Part shown: one piece after another, positions 9,008 through 17,098 of the stretch | Numbering within the stretch: the first letter of the stretch is position 1 | How the letters are laid out: every line of letters starts with the position of its first letter | Assembly (NCBI GenBank): GCA_902777125.1 | Contig: CACYSQ010000002.1 | Span: forward strand, 1-64,000 | Source: Ruminococcus flavefaciens | GTDB lineage: Bacteria > Bacillota > Clostridia > Oscillospirales > Ruminococcaceae | Direction of reading: 5' to 3' | DNA: 64,000 bases | Notes under the pieces: model-generated | Database searches by the model: none | Seen by the model: only the letters and a program-made list of their open reading frames with translations | Told to the model about the DNA's origin: nothing | Translations under genes and position numbers: made by a program

Positions 9008-9021
9008 AAAAATTCCTCCTT

Positions 9022-9037
9022 TGTTGCAATTGCAACA
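9022..9037. promoter_or_regulatory. Perfect 16-bp palindrome, candidate Crp/Fnr operator
   Basis: TGTTGCAATTGCAACA is perfectly symmetric. It lies between the promoter and the Shine-Dalgarno of the Crp/Fnr-like gene, roughly 10-26 nt after the predicted start site. Crp/Fnr-family dimers bind short palindromes of this size, so an autorepression roadblock is plausible. Confidence 0.6.
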
Positions 9038-9054
9038 GATTTTTCCTGAGTAAT

Positions 9055-9083
9055 ATGATACAATATATTCAGATGCTTGTCAA
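9055..9083 (-). promoter_or_regulatory. Promoter of the Crp/Fnr-like gene
   Basis: On the minus strand, TTGACA (9078-9083), a 17-bp spacer and TATCAT (9055-9060) lie upstream of the palindrome and of the AGGAGG ribosome binding site of the regulator gene. Confidence 0.75.
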
Positions 9084-9159
9084 GCTTTTAGTTATTAGTT
9101 CACAGTTATAAGCTGTGGCGTCCGCATCTGCGGACATAATGATTACAGGAGGTATTGCC

Positions 9160-9423
9160 ATGAATGTCAACGTTATCGGAGATAAGCTCCCGCAGGAGGA
9201 GATCGACGCCTATGTCGATTACGGAAAAAAGAAGTACAGTGACCGTGTCATCAAGTTAATGACCGTGAAGGTGGACGGCGAATTTGTCGATCTTCAGTAT
9301 GAATTTGACGATGTTCCGTTCGACCGTATCAGAAGGATCACCGGATATCTTGTGGGTACCCTTGACCGCTTCAACAACGGCAAACGCGCTGAGGAGCACG
9401 ACAGAGTCAAGCATTCCGTCTGA
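9160..9423 (+). CDS. Small protein with NrdD-type glycyl-radical-like C-terminus
   Basis: This 87-aa protein starts at 9160, chosen because AGGAGG lies 7 nt upstream; an in-frame upstream ATG at 9115 has no ribosome binding site. The C-terminal third reads RRITGYLVGTLDRFNNGK, then a segment ending EEHDRVKH. This resembles the end of anaerobic ribonucleotide reductase NrdD, where the glycine of an R-x-x-G-Y-L motif carries the radical. No other NrdD domain is present. It may be a stand-alone radical domain, comparable in idea to GrcA/YfiD for pyruvate formate-lyase, or simply a small member of the NRDD family. It precedes rubrerythrin by 50 nt and is divergent from a Crp/Fnr regulator. Confidence 0.65.
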   Translation: MNVNVIGDKLPQEEIDAYVDYGKKKYSDRVIKLMTVKVDGEFVDLQYEFDDVPFDRIRRITGYLVGTLDRFNNGKRAEEHDRVKHSV

Positions 9424-9473
9424 ATTCCGTTTCCAAACGGTTCAATAAATAATATTATGGAGGTAAGATCATT

Positions 9474-10025
9474 ATGAAAAAGTACGTTTGTCCTGTATGC
9501 GGATACGTTCACGAAGGAGATGCACCCCCTGAGAAATGTCCTCAGTGCGGCGTTCCGGGTTCAAAGTTCATCGAAAAGGAAGCAGGCGAGAAGCTTGTAT
9601 TTGCCTGTGAGCACGAGCTCGGCGTTGCAAAGGCTGTTACCGACACTGAGATCATCGAGGGACTCCGCTCAAACTTCAACGGTGAATGTACCGAGGTAGG
9701 TATGTACCTTGCAATGGCAAGAGTTGCCTACAGAGAGGGCTATCCCGAGATCGGAGCTTACTGGGAGAAGGCTGCATTCGAGGAGGCTGAGCACGCTGCA
9801 AAGTTCGCTGAGCTTCTCGGCGAGGTCCTTTCATCTTCCACAAAGGAGAATCTCGAAAAGAGAGTTGCCGCAGAGCACGGCGCTACCGAAGGAAAGCTCA
9901 AGCTCGCAAAGAGAGCAAAGGAACTCAACCTCGACGCTATACACGATACCGTTCACGAAATGGCAAGGGACGAAGCTCGTCACGGCAAGGCTTTCGAGGG
10001 ACTTCTCAAGAGATATTTCGGCTGA
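9474..10025 (+). CDS. Reverse rubrerythrin (peroxide/oxygen detoxification)
   Basis: This 183-aa protein has a rubredoxin-like iron centre at the N-terminus (CPVCG and CPQCG) and a C-terminal ferritin-like di-iron four-helix bundle. Diiron ligand segments are [20 protein letters not shown] and DEARHGKAF. The rubredoxin-first order defines reverse rubrerythrins, which in Clostridia use NADH-derived electrons to reduce hydrogen peroxide or oxygen. A good Shine-Dalgarno (GGAGG) precedes the ATG. It is followed by a terminator hairpin at 10162-10193. Confidence 0.93.
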   Translation: MKKYVCPVCGYVHEGDAPPEKCPQCGVPGSKFIEKEAGEKLVFACEHELGVAKAVTDTEIIEGLRSNFNGECTEVGMYLAMARVAYREGYPEIGAYWEKAAFEEAEHAAKFAELLGEVLSSSTKENLEKRVAAEHGATEGKLKLAKRAKELNLDAIHDTVHEMARDEARHGKAFEGLLKRYFG

Positions 10026-10135
10026 TAACAAGAGGACACTTAACTGTGATGCTTATATAGCAGTTTTATTAGAATTATCTGGACAAGCCCTTTTGATGAA
10101 AGTGCTTTCAAACTCTATTCTAAGCCTTACTTTTA

Positions 10136-10226
10136 GTTTTTTTCACAATGGTATAAAAATGTCCGGAAGCATTGTTGCTTCCGGATTATTTTTTGTGCGT
10201 GAGCATTATACCATTGTGAAAAAAAC
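10136..10226. repeat. 20-bp perfect inverted repeat enclosing a terminator
   Basis: The outer arms GTTTTTTTCACAATGGTATA (10136-10155) and its exact complement (10207-10226) enclose 51 nt. Inside lies a second hairpin with arms TCCGGAAGC (10162-10170) and GCTTCCGGA (10177-10185), followed by a T-rich run. The inner hairpin is a good rubrerythrin terminator. The whole could be a small miniature transposable element with terminal inverted repeats, or a composite terminator. No target-site duplication was identified. Confidence 0.6.
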
Positions 10227-10260
10227 CATAATAAAGTCTTTGGAAAGGGGTTCGGAGTGA

Positions 10261-10297
10261 CTCCCCGCAGTGCGGGGAGATGTCAGCGAAGCTGACA
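10261..10297. repeat. Double-hairpin intergenic element
   Basis: Two adjacent perfect hairpins occur: CTCCCCGC-AGT-GCGGGGAG (10261-10279) and TGTCAGC-GAA-GCTGACA (10281-10297), followed by GAGGGGAC. I recall similar 'TCAGCGAAGCTGACAGAGGGG' elements as dispersed intergenic repeats in Clostridia genomes. Only one copy is in this window, so repetition cannot be shown here. Confidence 0.55.
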
Positions 10298-10443
10298 GAG
10301 GGGACCGCCGCCGTGAGCCCCGATAAGTTCTAATAATACTTCCGTATGAGTATCATGCTTATGCGTCCCTTTTTATTTTTCAGCTAACGGCAGACACCTC
10401 TTTTGCTGAACCGTTCATGATTTAGTCATATTTGCCAAAACGC

Positions 10444-10472
10444 TTGCATTCCGGAAACGATTTTGATATAAT
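10444..10472 (+). promoter_or_regulatory. Promoter of the GH3 gene
   Basis: TTGCAT (10444-10449), a 17-bp spacer and TATAAT (10467-10472) lie 32 nt upstream of the GH3 start, followed by an AAAGAGG ribosome binding site. Confidence 0.7.
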
Positions 10473-10504
10473 AATATTATACTAACCCCGGAAAGAGGTG
10501 CATC

Positions 10505-13279
10505 ATGAAAAAAATACTTGACTGGAAAGAATATACCTCCGCCGCAGTCCGTACTGCCGCCGAGGGTATCGTCATGCTCAAAAACGATAACAGCGCTCTT
10601 CCGCTGAGAGAAGGGGAGACCGTTTCCGTTTTCGGACGCATACAGCTCCACTACTACAGATCTGGAACCGGTTCGGGCGGAATGGTCAACGTTGACAAGG
10701 TCACAGGCATCACGGACGGTCTTATCGAAGCCGGTGTGAAGCTGAATACCGAGCTTCTGGACATCTACCGCAAATGGACGGAGGAAAATCCCTTTGATCT
10801 CGGTGCAGGCTGGGGCGCTGAGCCGTGGTCTCAGAAGGAGATGCCGCTTGATGACGAAACTGTAGCCTCTGCCGCAAAGCACGGTGATACGGCAATTGCA
10901 GTCATCGGAAGGACTGCCGGTGAGGAACAGGATCAGCGCCTCGAGGAGGGCTCTTACCTTCTCAGTGCGGACGAAAAAAATATGCTCGGACTTATCCGCG
11001 AGCATTTCGCGAGGGTAATAGTTATCCTGAATGTCGGCGGACTTGTGGATATGTCGTTCATTGACGACTATTCGCCGGACAGCGTTCTGCTTGCATGGCA
11101 GGGCGGTATGACCGGCGGAACAGGTGCAGCCGCGGTCCTCACGGGTAAGGTCTCACCATCCGGCAAGCTCCCTGACACTATCGCGTACAGCGTTTCGGAC
11201 TACCCCTCGGATAAATATTTCGGCGATAAGACGCGGAATTTCTACACTGAGGACATCTACGTCGGCTACCGCTGGTTCGAGACCTTCGCGCCCGAAAAAG
11301 TGCGCTATCCCTTTGGCTACGGACTTTCCTACACCACCTTCGATGCGGAGGCGGAGGCTAAGGAGGAGAACGGCAGCATCGTTTTCACTGTTACCGTTAA
11401 GAATACCGGCAGCTTTTCCGGAAAAGAGGTCGTGCAGATCTACGCTGAAAAGCCGCAGGGGAAACTCGGTCAGCCTTTGCGGGAGCTTTGCGGCTTTGAA
11501 AAGACAAGGCTCCTTGCACCGGGAGAGGTGCAGACCCTTGCCATAACCGTAAATATCGCTGATATAGCATCATACGATGATGCCGGCTTTACCGGTCACC
11601 CCTACTGCTATGTTCTTGAGAGCGGCGTGTACACTTTCTATGCCGGAACTGACGTAAGGTCGGCTGTTCCGGTCTTCACCTGCGAGGCGGACGAAACACT
11701 TGTCGTACGGGAGTGCGTTCAGGCAATGGCGCCTGTTATCCCGTTCAAAAGGGTAAGTCTCTCCGTAAAGGACGGCGAGATAGTTCCGGCCATGGAGAAT
11801 GTTCCGCTCAGCTGTGTTGACGAGCCTGCAAGGAGGATAGAAAAGCTTCCGGAGGCGCTTGAGATCACCGGAGACAGAGGGATAAAGCTCGCTGACGTAT
11901 GCACCGGAAAAAACAGTCTTGACGAATTCATCGCTCAGCTTTCTGCGGACGAGCTCTCCTCTCTCATAAGGGGCGAGGGCATGGGAAGTCCGCGTGTTAC
12001 AGCCGGAACAGCCTCCGCGTTCGGCGGAGTGACCGACAGGCTTGAAGCCTATGGCATACCGGCAGCCTGCTGTTCGGACGGTCCCTCGGGAATGCGTCTT
12101 GACTGCGGCGCAAAGGCTTTCAGCCTGCCGAACGGTACAATGATTGCCTCGACCTTTGACCGCGAGCTGATAACGGAGCTTTTCAGCTTTGTCGGACTTG
12201 AAATGTCCGCAAACCGTGTGGACTGCCTTCTCGGTCCCGGCATGAACATTCACCGTCACCCTCTGAACGGACGCAATTTCGAGTATTTCTCGGAGGACCC
12301 GTTCCTCAGCGGTACTATCGCAGCTGCCGAACTCAGAGGACTCCATCCCGCCGGAGTTACCGGTACACTCAAGCATTTCTGCGGCAACAATCAGGAGACT
12401 AATCGGCATTTCGTTGACTCTGTTGTCTCGGAGAGAGCGCTTCGTGAGATCTACCTGAAGGGCTTCGAGATAGCGGTAAAGGAAGGCGGGGCAAGCTCGA
12501 TAATGACGACCTACGGCGCTGTGAACGGTCTGTGGACCGCCGGCAGCTTTGACCTCAATTCGACTATACTCCGCGATGAATGGGGCTTTGAGGGCTTCAC
12601 CATGACGGACTGGTGGGCTAATGTCAGCGTCCGCGGCGGCGAGCCTCAGAGGAATCTTTTCGCACCTATGGCAGCCGCAAGAAATGACGTCTACATGGTG
12701 TGTGCGGACTGTGCTGAACGCGATGCAGGCATAGAGGCTGCTCTTGCGGACGGCAGTCTTACCGTCGGGGAATTGCAGCGCAATGCCGCTGATATCCTCG
12801 GTTTCCTGATAAAGACAAACGCAATGAAGCGTCTCATGGGGACTGCGGACGAGATAGAGATAGTTGACCGTCCCGGCGGAAGCGATGACGTCGGCAGGGA
12901 AGTGACCTTCCACGTCCTTGACGATGAACTGGAGCTTGACCTTTCGGGAATAAGCAGCGTCAAAGGCAGCGACTACTGCTTTGCTCTGAAGACCGATACT
13001 CCCGGTTGGTTCGATGTCACGCTGACGGCTTCGTCAACTCAGAGTGAGCTCGCACAGATACCTGTTACCATTTTCTTCATGGGAACGGCAAGCGGTACAT
13101 TCACATGGAACGGTACCGGAGGAAAGCCGGTTCCATTTACAAGCAATGTGCCGATATTCTCGCGGTTCACCTCCGTGAGACTGTATTTCGCACAGAACGG
13201 TCTCGACCTCATCGGCATAAAATTCAGGAGAACGCGGACGGCAGACAGCTATGACCTTGCGTTCGCACAAGAGGAGTAA
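10505..13279 (+). CDS. Glycoside hydrolase family 3 (beta-glucosidase type), inverted domain order
   Basis: This 924-aa protein has no signal peptide, so it is probably intracellular. The domains are in inverted GH3 order. The alpha/beta sandwich (normally C-terminal) comes first, about 1-260, with TAAEGIVMLKNDNSALPL and the PFGYGLSYTTF segment. A fibronectin-III-like domain follows (about 285-380), then the TIM-barrel catalytic domain (about 460-780). The KHF...NRH motif (GTLKHFCGNNQETNRH) and the nucleophile Asp702 in TMTDWW are intact. Residues about 800-920 form an extra beta-rich tail of unknown function, possibly carbohydrate-binding. This order is known from rumen Ruminococcus and Butyrivibrio glucosidases. 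A likely role is hydrolysis of imported cello-oligosaccharides, but exact specificity cannot be read from the sequence. Confidence 0.92.
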   Translation: MKKILDWKEYTSAAVRTAAEGIVMLKNDNSALPLREGETVSVFGRIQLHYYRSGTGSGGMVNVDKVTGITDGLIEAGVKLNTELLDIYRKWTEENPFDLGAGWGAEPWSQKEMPLDDETVASAAKHGDTAIAVIGRTAGEEQDQRLEEGSYLLSADEKNMLGLIREHFARVIVILNVGGLVDMSFIDDYSPDSVLLAWQGGMTGGTGAAAVLTGKVSPSGKLPDTIAYSVSDYPSDKYFGDKTRNFYTEDIYVGYRWFETFAPEKVRYPFGYGLSYTTFDAEAEAKEENGSIVFTVTVKNTGSFSGKEVVQIYAEKPQGKLGQPLRELCGFEKTRLLAPGEVQTLAITVNIADIASYDDAGFTGHPYCYVLESGVYTFYAGTDVRSAVPVFTCEADETLVVRECVQAMAPVIPFKRVSLSVKDGEIVPAMENVPLSCVDEPARRIEKLPEALEITGDRGIKLADVCTGKNSLDEFIAQLSADELSSLIRGEGMGSPRVTAGTASAFGGVTDRLEAYGIPAACCSDGPSGMRLDCGAKAFSLPNGTMIASTFDRELITELFSFVGLEMSANRVDCLLGPGMNIHRHPLNGRNFEYFSEDPFLSGTIAAAELRGLHPAGVTGTLKHFCGNNQETNRHFVDSVVSERALREIYLKGFEIAVKEGGASSIMTTYGAVNGLWTAGSFDLNSTILRDEWGFEGFTMTDWWANVSVRGGEPQRNLFAPMAAARNDVYMVCADCAERDAGIEAALADGSLTVGELQRNAADILGFLIKTNAMKRLMGTADEIEIVDRPGGSDDVGREVTFHVLDDELELDLSGISSVKGSDYCFALKTDTPGWFDVTLTASSTQSELAQIPVTIFFMGTASGTFTWNGTGGKPVPFTSNVPIFSRFTSVRLYFAQNGLDLIGIKFRRTRTADSYDLAFAQEE

Positions 13280-13281
13280 GC

Positions 13282-13623
13282 ATGAACATACAGATATTCG
13301 GCACGAAAAAGTGCTTCGACACCAAAAAGGCGGAACGCTGGTTCAAGGAGCGCGGCATAAAATTCCAGATGATTGACATGAAGGAAAAAGGCATGAGCGC
13401 AGGGGAATTCAGCTCAGTAAAACAGGCAGTCGGCGGCATCGACGCTATGATAAACGAGAAGGCTTCGGACAAGCAGACGCTTACCCTGATGAAATACCTC
13501 TCCGATGCCGACCGCGAGGAAAAGCTCATGGAGAACCAGAACCTCATACGCACCCCTATCGTCCGGAACGGCAAAAAGGCGACTGTCGGCTATTGCCCGG
13601 AGGTATGGGAAAAGTGGGAGTAA
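13282..13623 (+). CDS. ArsC/Spx-like thioredoxin-fold protein
   Basis: This 113-aa protein starts 2 nt after the GH3 stop and is probably co-transcribed. It has a thioredoxin-like fold of the ArsC/Spx family, with FGTKKCFDTKKAERWF at the N-terminus. A single cysteine at 11 and no CxxC make Spx-type transcriptional control unlikely. The conserved RTPIVRNGKK loop near residue 90 carries the Arg-Thr-Pro seen in ArsC. The gene may encode an arsenate-reductase-like or general thiol oxidoreductase; the physiological substrate is unknown. Confidence 0.8.
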   Translation: MNIQIFGTKKCFDTKKAERWFKERGIKFQMIDMKEKGMSAGEFSSVKQAVGGIDAMINEKASDKQTLTLMKYLSDADREEKLMENQNLIRTPIVRNGKKATVGYCPEVWEKWE

Positions 13624-13681
13624 AGTCCGCGCCGTCCGACCAGTCGGAACAGCGGAAAGTGAACTTTCCAGTTTGTTCTGC

Positions 13682-13710
13682 TTGACAATCAAGCTCAGAT
13701 AGTGTATAAT
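13682..13710 (+). promoter_or_regulatory. Consensus promoter of glmS
   Basis: TTGACA (13682-13687), a 17-bp spacer and TATAAT (13705-13710) form a perfect sigma-A promoter. The leader to the glmS start is about 45 nt, too short for the glmS ribozyme, and no ribozyme core sequence is present. Confidence 0.88.
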
Positions 13711-13762
13711 AATTATATCTGTTAAATTTTTGCATACTACACTATACGGAGGTTATATAAAT

Positions 13763-15601
13763 ATGTGCGGAATAGTTGGATTTGCAGGCAGCGCTCAGGC
13801 TGCTCCCATTCTTCTCGACGGACTCTCAAAGCTCGAATACAGAGGCTATGATTCCGCCGGTATCGCTGTCCGCGACGGCGAGGGCGAGACCGAGATCGTT
13901 AAGGCCAAGGGAAAGCTCAAGGTGCTCAAGGAAATGACCAACAACGGTGAAGCTGTCAAGGGAAGCTGCGGTATCGGTCACACACGCTGGGCTACCCACG
14001 GTGAACCCTCAACTCTCAATGCCCACCCCCACTCCAGTGACGATGAGAACGTCATCGCTGTTCACAACGGCATCATTGAAAACTATCAGGAGCTCCGCGA
14101 AAAGCTTGCAAAAAGCGGATATTCCTTCAATTCTCAGACCGATACAGAGGTAGCAGTCAAGCTCATCGACTACTACTACAAGAAGTATTCACTCGGTCCT
14201 GTTGACTCTATCGCAAGAGCTATGATAAGAATACGCGGCTCCTACGCACTCGCGGTAATGTTCAAAGACTACCCCGAGGAGATCTACACTGCCCGCAAGG
14301 ACAGTCCCATGATAATCGGCATCACTAACGGCGAGACCTACGTTGCTTCTGACGTTCCCGCTATCCTCAAATACACAAGAAGCGTTTACTACATCGGCAA
14401 CATGGAGATCGCAAAGCTCGGCAAGGGCACTGCGACCTTCTACAACATCGACCGTGAAGAGATACAGAAGGAGCTTACCGAGATAAAGTGGGACGCTGAG
14501 GCTGCCGAAAAGGGCGGCTACGAGCACTTCATGCTCAAGGAGATTCACGAACAGCCCAAGGTAGTGAGAGATACTATCAATTCCGTTGTCAAGGACGGCA
14601 GGATAGATTTCAGCGGCATAGGTCTCACAGATGAGGAAATGCAGAAGATAAACCAGATCTACATTGTTGCCTGCGGTTCTGCTTACCATGTCGGAATGGC
14701 AGTGCAGTACGTCATCGAAGACCTAACCTCTGTTGCAGTAAGAGTTGAGCTTGCCTCCGAATTCAGATACAGACACATGAAGCTCGCTGAAAACAGCCTT
14801 GTTATCATCATAAGCCAGTCCGGTGAGACTGCCGACAGCCTTGCAGCTCTCAGGTCAGCCAAGGAAAACGGCATAAAAACACTCGGAATAGTCAATGTTG
14901 TTGGCTCCTCCATTGCGCGTGAGGCGGACAATGTCTTCTATACGCTTGCAGGTCCGGAGATATCTGTTGCCACAACTAAGGCATACAGCACTCAGCTCAT
15001 CGCAGGCTACCTCCTCGCTATGCAGTTCGCTGTTGCAAGAGGGGAGATGTCTGAGGAAAAATGCTCGGAAATGCTCGCTGAGCTCTACACTATCCCCGAC
15101 AAGATAAGCAAGATCCTCGAAGATAAGGAGCGTCTCCAGTGGTTCGCAAACAAGCTCGCCAACGCTAAGGACGCCTTCTTCATCGGACGCGGCATCGACT
15201 ACGCGATCAGTCTCGAGGGCAGCCTCAAAATGAAAGAGATAAGCTATATCCACTCCGAGGCTTACGCTGCCGGCGAGCTCAAGCACGGTCCTATCAGCCT
15301 TATCGAGGACGGCATTCTCGTCATCAGTGTCCTCACACAGCAGGAGCTTTATGAGAAGACCGTGAGCAATATGGTCGAGGTCAAGAGCCGCGGCGCTTCA
15401 CTCATGGGACTTACTACTTACGGCAACTACAGCATGGAGGACACCGCTGATTTCACGGTATATATACCTCAGACCGACCCGCATTTCGCAGGCAGCCTTG
15501 CGGTTATACCGCTCCAGCTTCTGGGCTATTACGTTTCTGTCGCAAAGGGCTTTGACGTTGACAAGCCGAGAAACCTCGCAAAATCCGTTACAGTTGAGTA
15601 A
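13763..15601 (+). CDS. glmS: Glutamine-fructose-6-phosphate aminotransferase
   Basis: This 612-aa cytoplasmic enzyme makes glucosamine-6-phosphate from fructose-6-phosphate and glutamine, the entry step to UDP-GlcNAc and peptidoglycan. The start is set at MCGIVGF, because after Met removal Cys2 is the glutamine-amidotransferase nucleophile and ACGGAGG lies upstream; an in-frame ATG 11 codons earlier is not used. The N-terminal Ntn domain shows HTRWATHG and HNGIIEN. Two SIS domains follow (IVACGSAYHVG and FFIGRGIDYAISLEG), ending with KPRNLAKSVTVE. Confidence 0.97.
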   Translation: MCGIVGFAGSAQAAPILLDGLSKLEYRGYDSAGIAVRDGEGETEIVKAKGKLKVLKEMTNNGEAVKGSCGIGHTRWATHGEPSTLNAHPHSSDDENVIAVHNGIIENYQELREKLAKSGYSFNSQTDTEVAVKLIDYYYKKYSLGPVDSIARAMIRIRGSYALAVMFKDYPEEIYTARKDSPMIIGITNGETYVASDVPAILKYTRSVYYIGNMEIAKLGKGTATFYNIDREEIQKELTEIKWDAEAAEKGGYEHFMLKEIHEQPKVVRDTINSVVKDGRIDFSGIGLTDEEMQKINQIYIVACGSAYHVGMAVQYVIEDLTSVAVRVELASEFRYRHMKLAENSLVIIISQSGETADSLAALRSAKENGIKTLGIVNVVGSSIAREADNVFYTLAGPEISVATTKAYSTQLIAGYLLAMQFAVARGEMSEEKCSEMLAELYTIPDKISKILEDKERLQWFANKLANAKDAFFIGRGIDYAISLEGSLKMKEISYIHSEAYAAGELKHGPISLIEDGILVISVLTQQELYEKTVSNMVEVKSRGASLMGLTTYGNYSMEDTADFTVYIPQTDPHFAGSLAVIPLQLLGYYVSVAKGFDVDKPRNLAKSVTVE

Positions 15602-15608
15602 AAATAAT

Positions 15609-15640
15609 GGAACGCTGTTAACAGCGTTCCATTTTCTTTA
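15609..15640. terminator. Bidirectional terminator between glmS and a radical SAM gene
   Basis: A perfect 24-bp palindrome (arms TGGAACGCTGTT and AACAGCGTTCCA) is followed by a T-rich run on the plus strand and preceded by an A-rich run. It can therefore end both glmS and the convergent minus-strand gene. Confidence 0.85.
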
Positions 15641-15664
15641 TTCAGTTGTGTACATCGTGGACTG

Positions 15665-16594
15665 CTACAGGCATTTTCTGCCTTGAAACGTATCGCGTTC
15701 AGCGAGCATTTTGTCTATGCCGCCGAGCACGGCAAGCTTGTCCGCAGTCCACATCGGTGCGATGAGCTTGGATTTGTCACCGTCTCCGGTCAGCCTTTCG
15801 ATGACGGTCTCGGCAGGCAGAAGCTCGAGCTGTTCTGCTATGAGGGAGATGTATTCCTCCCGGCTCAACAGTGAAAATTCCCCGCGGCTGAATTCCTCCG
15901 CGAGCCGTGTTCCACTGATGATATGCAGCATTTGCAGCTTTACAGCCTCCGGACGGAGCTTTGCGGTTTCCGCTGCGGTTTCGAGCATCATCTCATGAGT
16001 TTCTCCCGGCAGACCGTTTATGATGTGAAGGCAGGTGCGTATCCCGCGTTCTTTCAGGCTGCTGTAGCCTCTCAGGAACTCCTCATGCGTGCAGCAGATG
16101 TTCATTTTCTCCTTGGTGATGTCGTGGACCGTCTGCATACCGAGCTCGACCGTCAGATTGGTACGTTCGTTCAGTTCAGACAGAAGATCAAGGACCTCCG
16201 GCGGTAGACAGTCCGCCCTTGTTCCGATCGAGATACCCTTGACCTCCGGGAATGAAAGCGCCTGTTCAAACAGTCCGCGGAGTGTAACCACAGGCGCATA
16301 AGTGTTGGTATTTGCCTGAAAATAGGCATTTACGGCAATGTCCTCACCGTGCTTTTTCCTCAGCCTTGCAAGCTCAGCTTCGAGCTGTTCCGGAACGGTC
16401 AGCTCAGGCTTGGTGAAGTAGCCGCTGCCACCGTCGCAGAAAGCGCAGCCGTTCAGCCCCTTTGTACCGTCGATGTTGGGACAGGTGAAACCGCATTCGA
16501 GCGCTGCCTTGAAGACCTTGCGTCCGAACCGGCTGAGATTATAATAATTCAGCGTATGATAGCGCTTGTTGTCGCAGGAATATGCGAAGCTCAA
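15665..16594 (-). CDS. Radical SAM protein, TIGR01212 (YhcC/YtqA) family
   Basis: This 309-aa protein binds a 4Fe-4S cluster through the family pattern CGFTCPNIDGTKGLNGCAFC (about 34-53). The tail matches YhcC/YtqA proteins, for example AETAAETAKLRPEAVKLQML and LEYL-type helices. The biochemical substrate of this family is not established to my knowledge. The start is TTG at 16594, because GGAGG lies 7 nt upstream. The ORF lies downstream of the YdjGHI-like module on the same strand and may be read through from it. Confidence 0.88.
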   Translation of the reverse strand: MSFAYSCDNKRYHTLNYYNLSRFGRKVFKAALECGFTCPNIDGTKGLNGCAFCDGGSGYFTKPELTVPEQLEAELARLRKKHGEDIAVNAYFQANTNTYAPVVTLRGLFEQALSFPEVKGISIGTRADCLPPEVLDLLSELNERTNLTVELGMQTVHDITKEKMNICCTHEEFLRGYSSLKERGIRTCLHIINGLPGETHEMMLETAAETAKLRPEAVKLQMLHIISGTRLAEEFSRGEFSLLSREEYISLIAEQLELLPAETVIERLTGDGDKSKLIAPMWTADKLAVLGGIDKMLAERDTFQGRKCL

Positions 16595-16661
16595 AGTAAA
16601 ACCTCCGGTTTTTCAGTCTGTGAATAATACAGGGACGCCGTTCCCGACGTCCCATGCGTAT

Positions 16662-17087
16662 CTATGACGATGACCGCTTTGTCTTGTTGGTCTTTTTGTA
16701 GAGGAAGCTGTCGTGACTGCTTTCGAGGACGAAGCTGCCCTCTTTTTTATAATCCGCAGCGCCGTGCTTCTTCCGGACCGTTTTCAGCTTGGATATCATC
16801 ACGCCTACAGCGATACCGGCTATAATAAGGGATATTATCAGCGATATTACGAAGGCTCTTGCGGGACTGAATTCCTTTTTCTCCTTTTCAGTCCGGACTG
16901 TTTCCTCGGCAGCAATATCGTAATCGGCTGCTTCTGCCATATCAAGGACAGGGAAGTCCTCCTCCTCGCAATATGCAGCGGAAACGTTCATGGGCGACTG
17001 TACTGCCGTACCTGTGCCGATGACGGAGAAAGGTATCATCAATGCAGCAGGAACAAGGACTGCCGCGAGAATTTTTCTTATATTCAT
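16662..17087 (-). CDS. Small secreted/membrane protein of the YdjGHI-like module
   Basis: This 141-aa protein starts at 17087 (AAGGAGG 8 nt upstream). Residues 1-30 look like a signal peptide or first membrane helix. An acidic extracellular stretch follows (CEEEDFPVLDMAEAADYD), then a second helix (about 80-102, VISLIISLIIAGIAVGVMI) and a basic cytoplasmic tail (KTVRKKHGAADYKK, ending KTNKTKRSSS). It begins 11 nt after the zinc-ribbon membrane gene. By position it corresponds to YdjH of Bacillus subtilis, although it is shorter and I see no TPM domain. Confidence 0.7.
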   Translation of the reverse strand: MNIRKILAAVLVPAALMIPFSVIGTGTAVQSPMNVSAAYCEEEDFPVLDMAEAADYDIAAEETVRTEKEKKEFSPARAFVISLIISLIIAGIAVGVMISKLKTVRKKHGAADYKKEGSFVLESSHDSFLYKKTNKTKRSSS

Positions 17088-17098
17088 ACTGTGCCTCC

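Larger units (their letters stand above)
10026..10504. other. Intergenic region with nested hairpins
   Basis: This 479-nt region has no credible gene. It holds a terminator nested in a 20-bp inverted repeat (10136-10226), a double-hairpin element (10261-10297) and the GH3 promoter (10444-10472). The remaining bases show nothing I can name. Confidence 0.7.

Noticed and set aside
10097-10260. Open frame through the nested inverted repeat
   Set aside because: It has no ribosome binding site and spans terminator structures; it looks non-coding.
11570-12913. 447-codon open frame on the strand opposite the GH3 gene
   Set aside because: It is antisense to a well-conserved enzyme, has no family resemblance, and codon bias explains its length.
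13624-13762. glmS ribozyme upstream of glmS
   Set aside because: The leader after the promoter is only about 45 nt, and no ribozyme core sequence is present; small hairpins at 13636-13669 lie upstream of the promoter.
16620-16661. Terminator between the YdjH-like gene and the radical SAM gene
   Set aside because: A hairpin (GGGACG...CGTCCC, about 16633-16654) exists, but it lacks a clear T-run; readthrough is likely, so it was not listed as a terminator.
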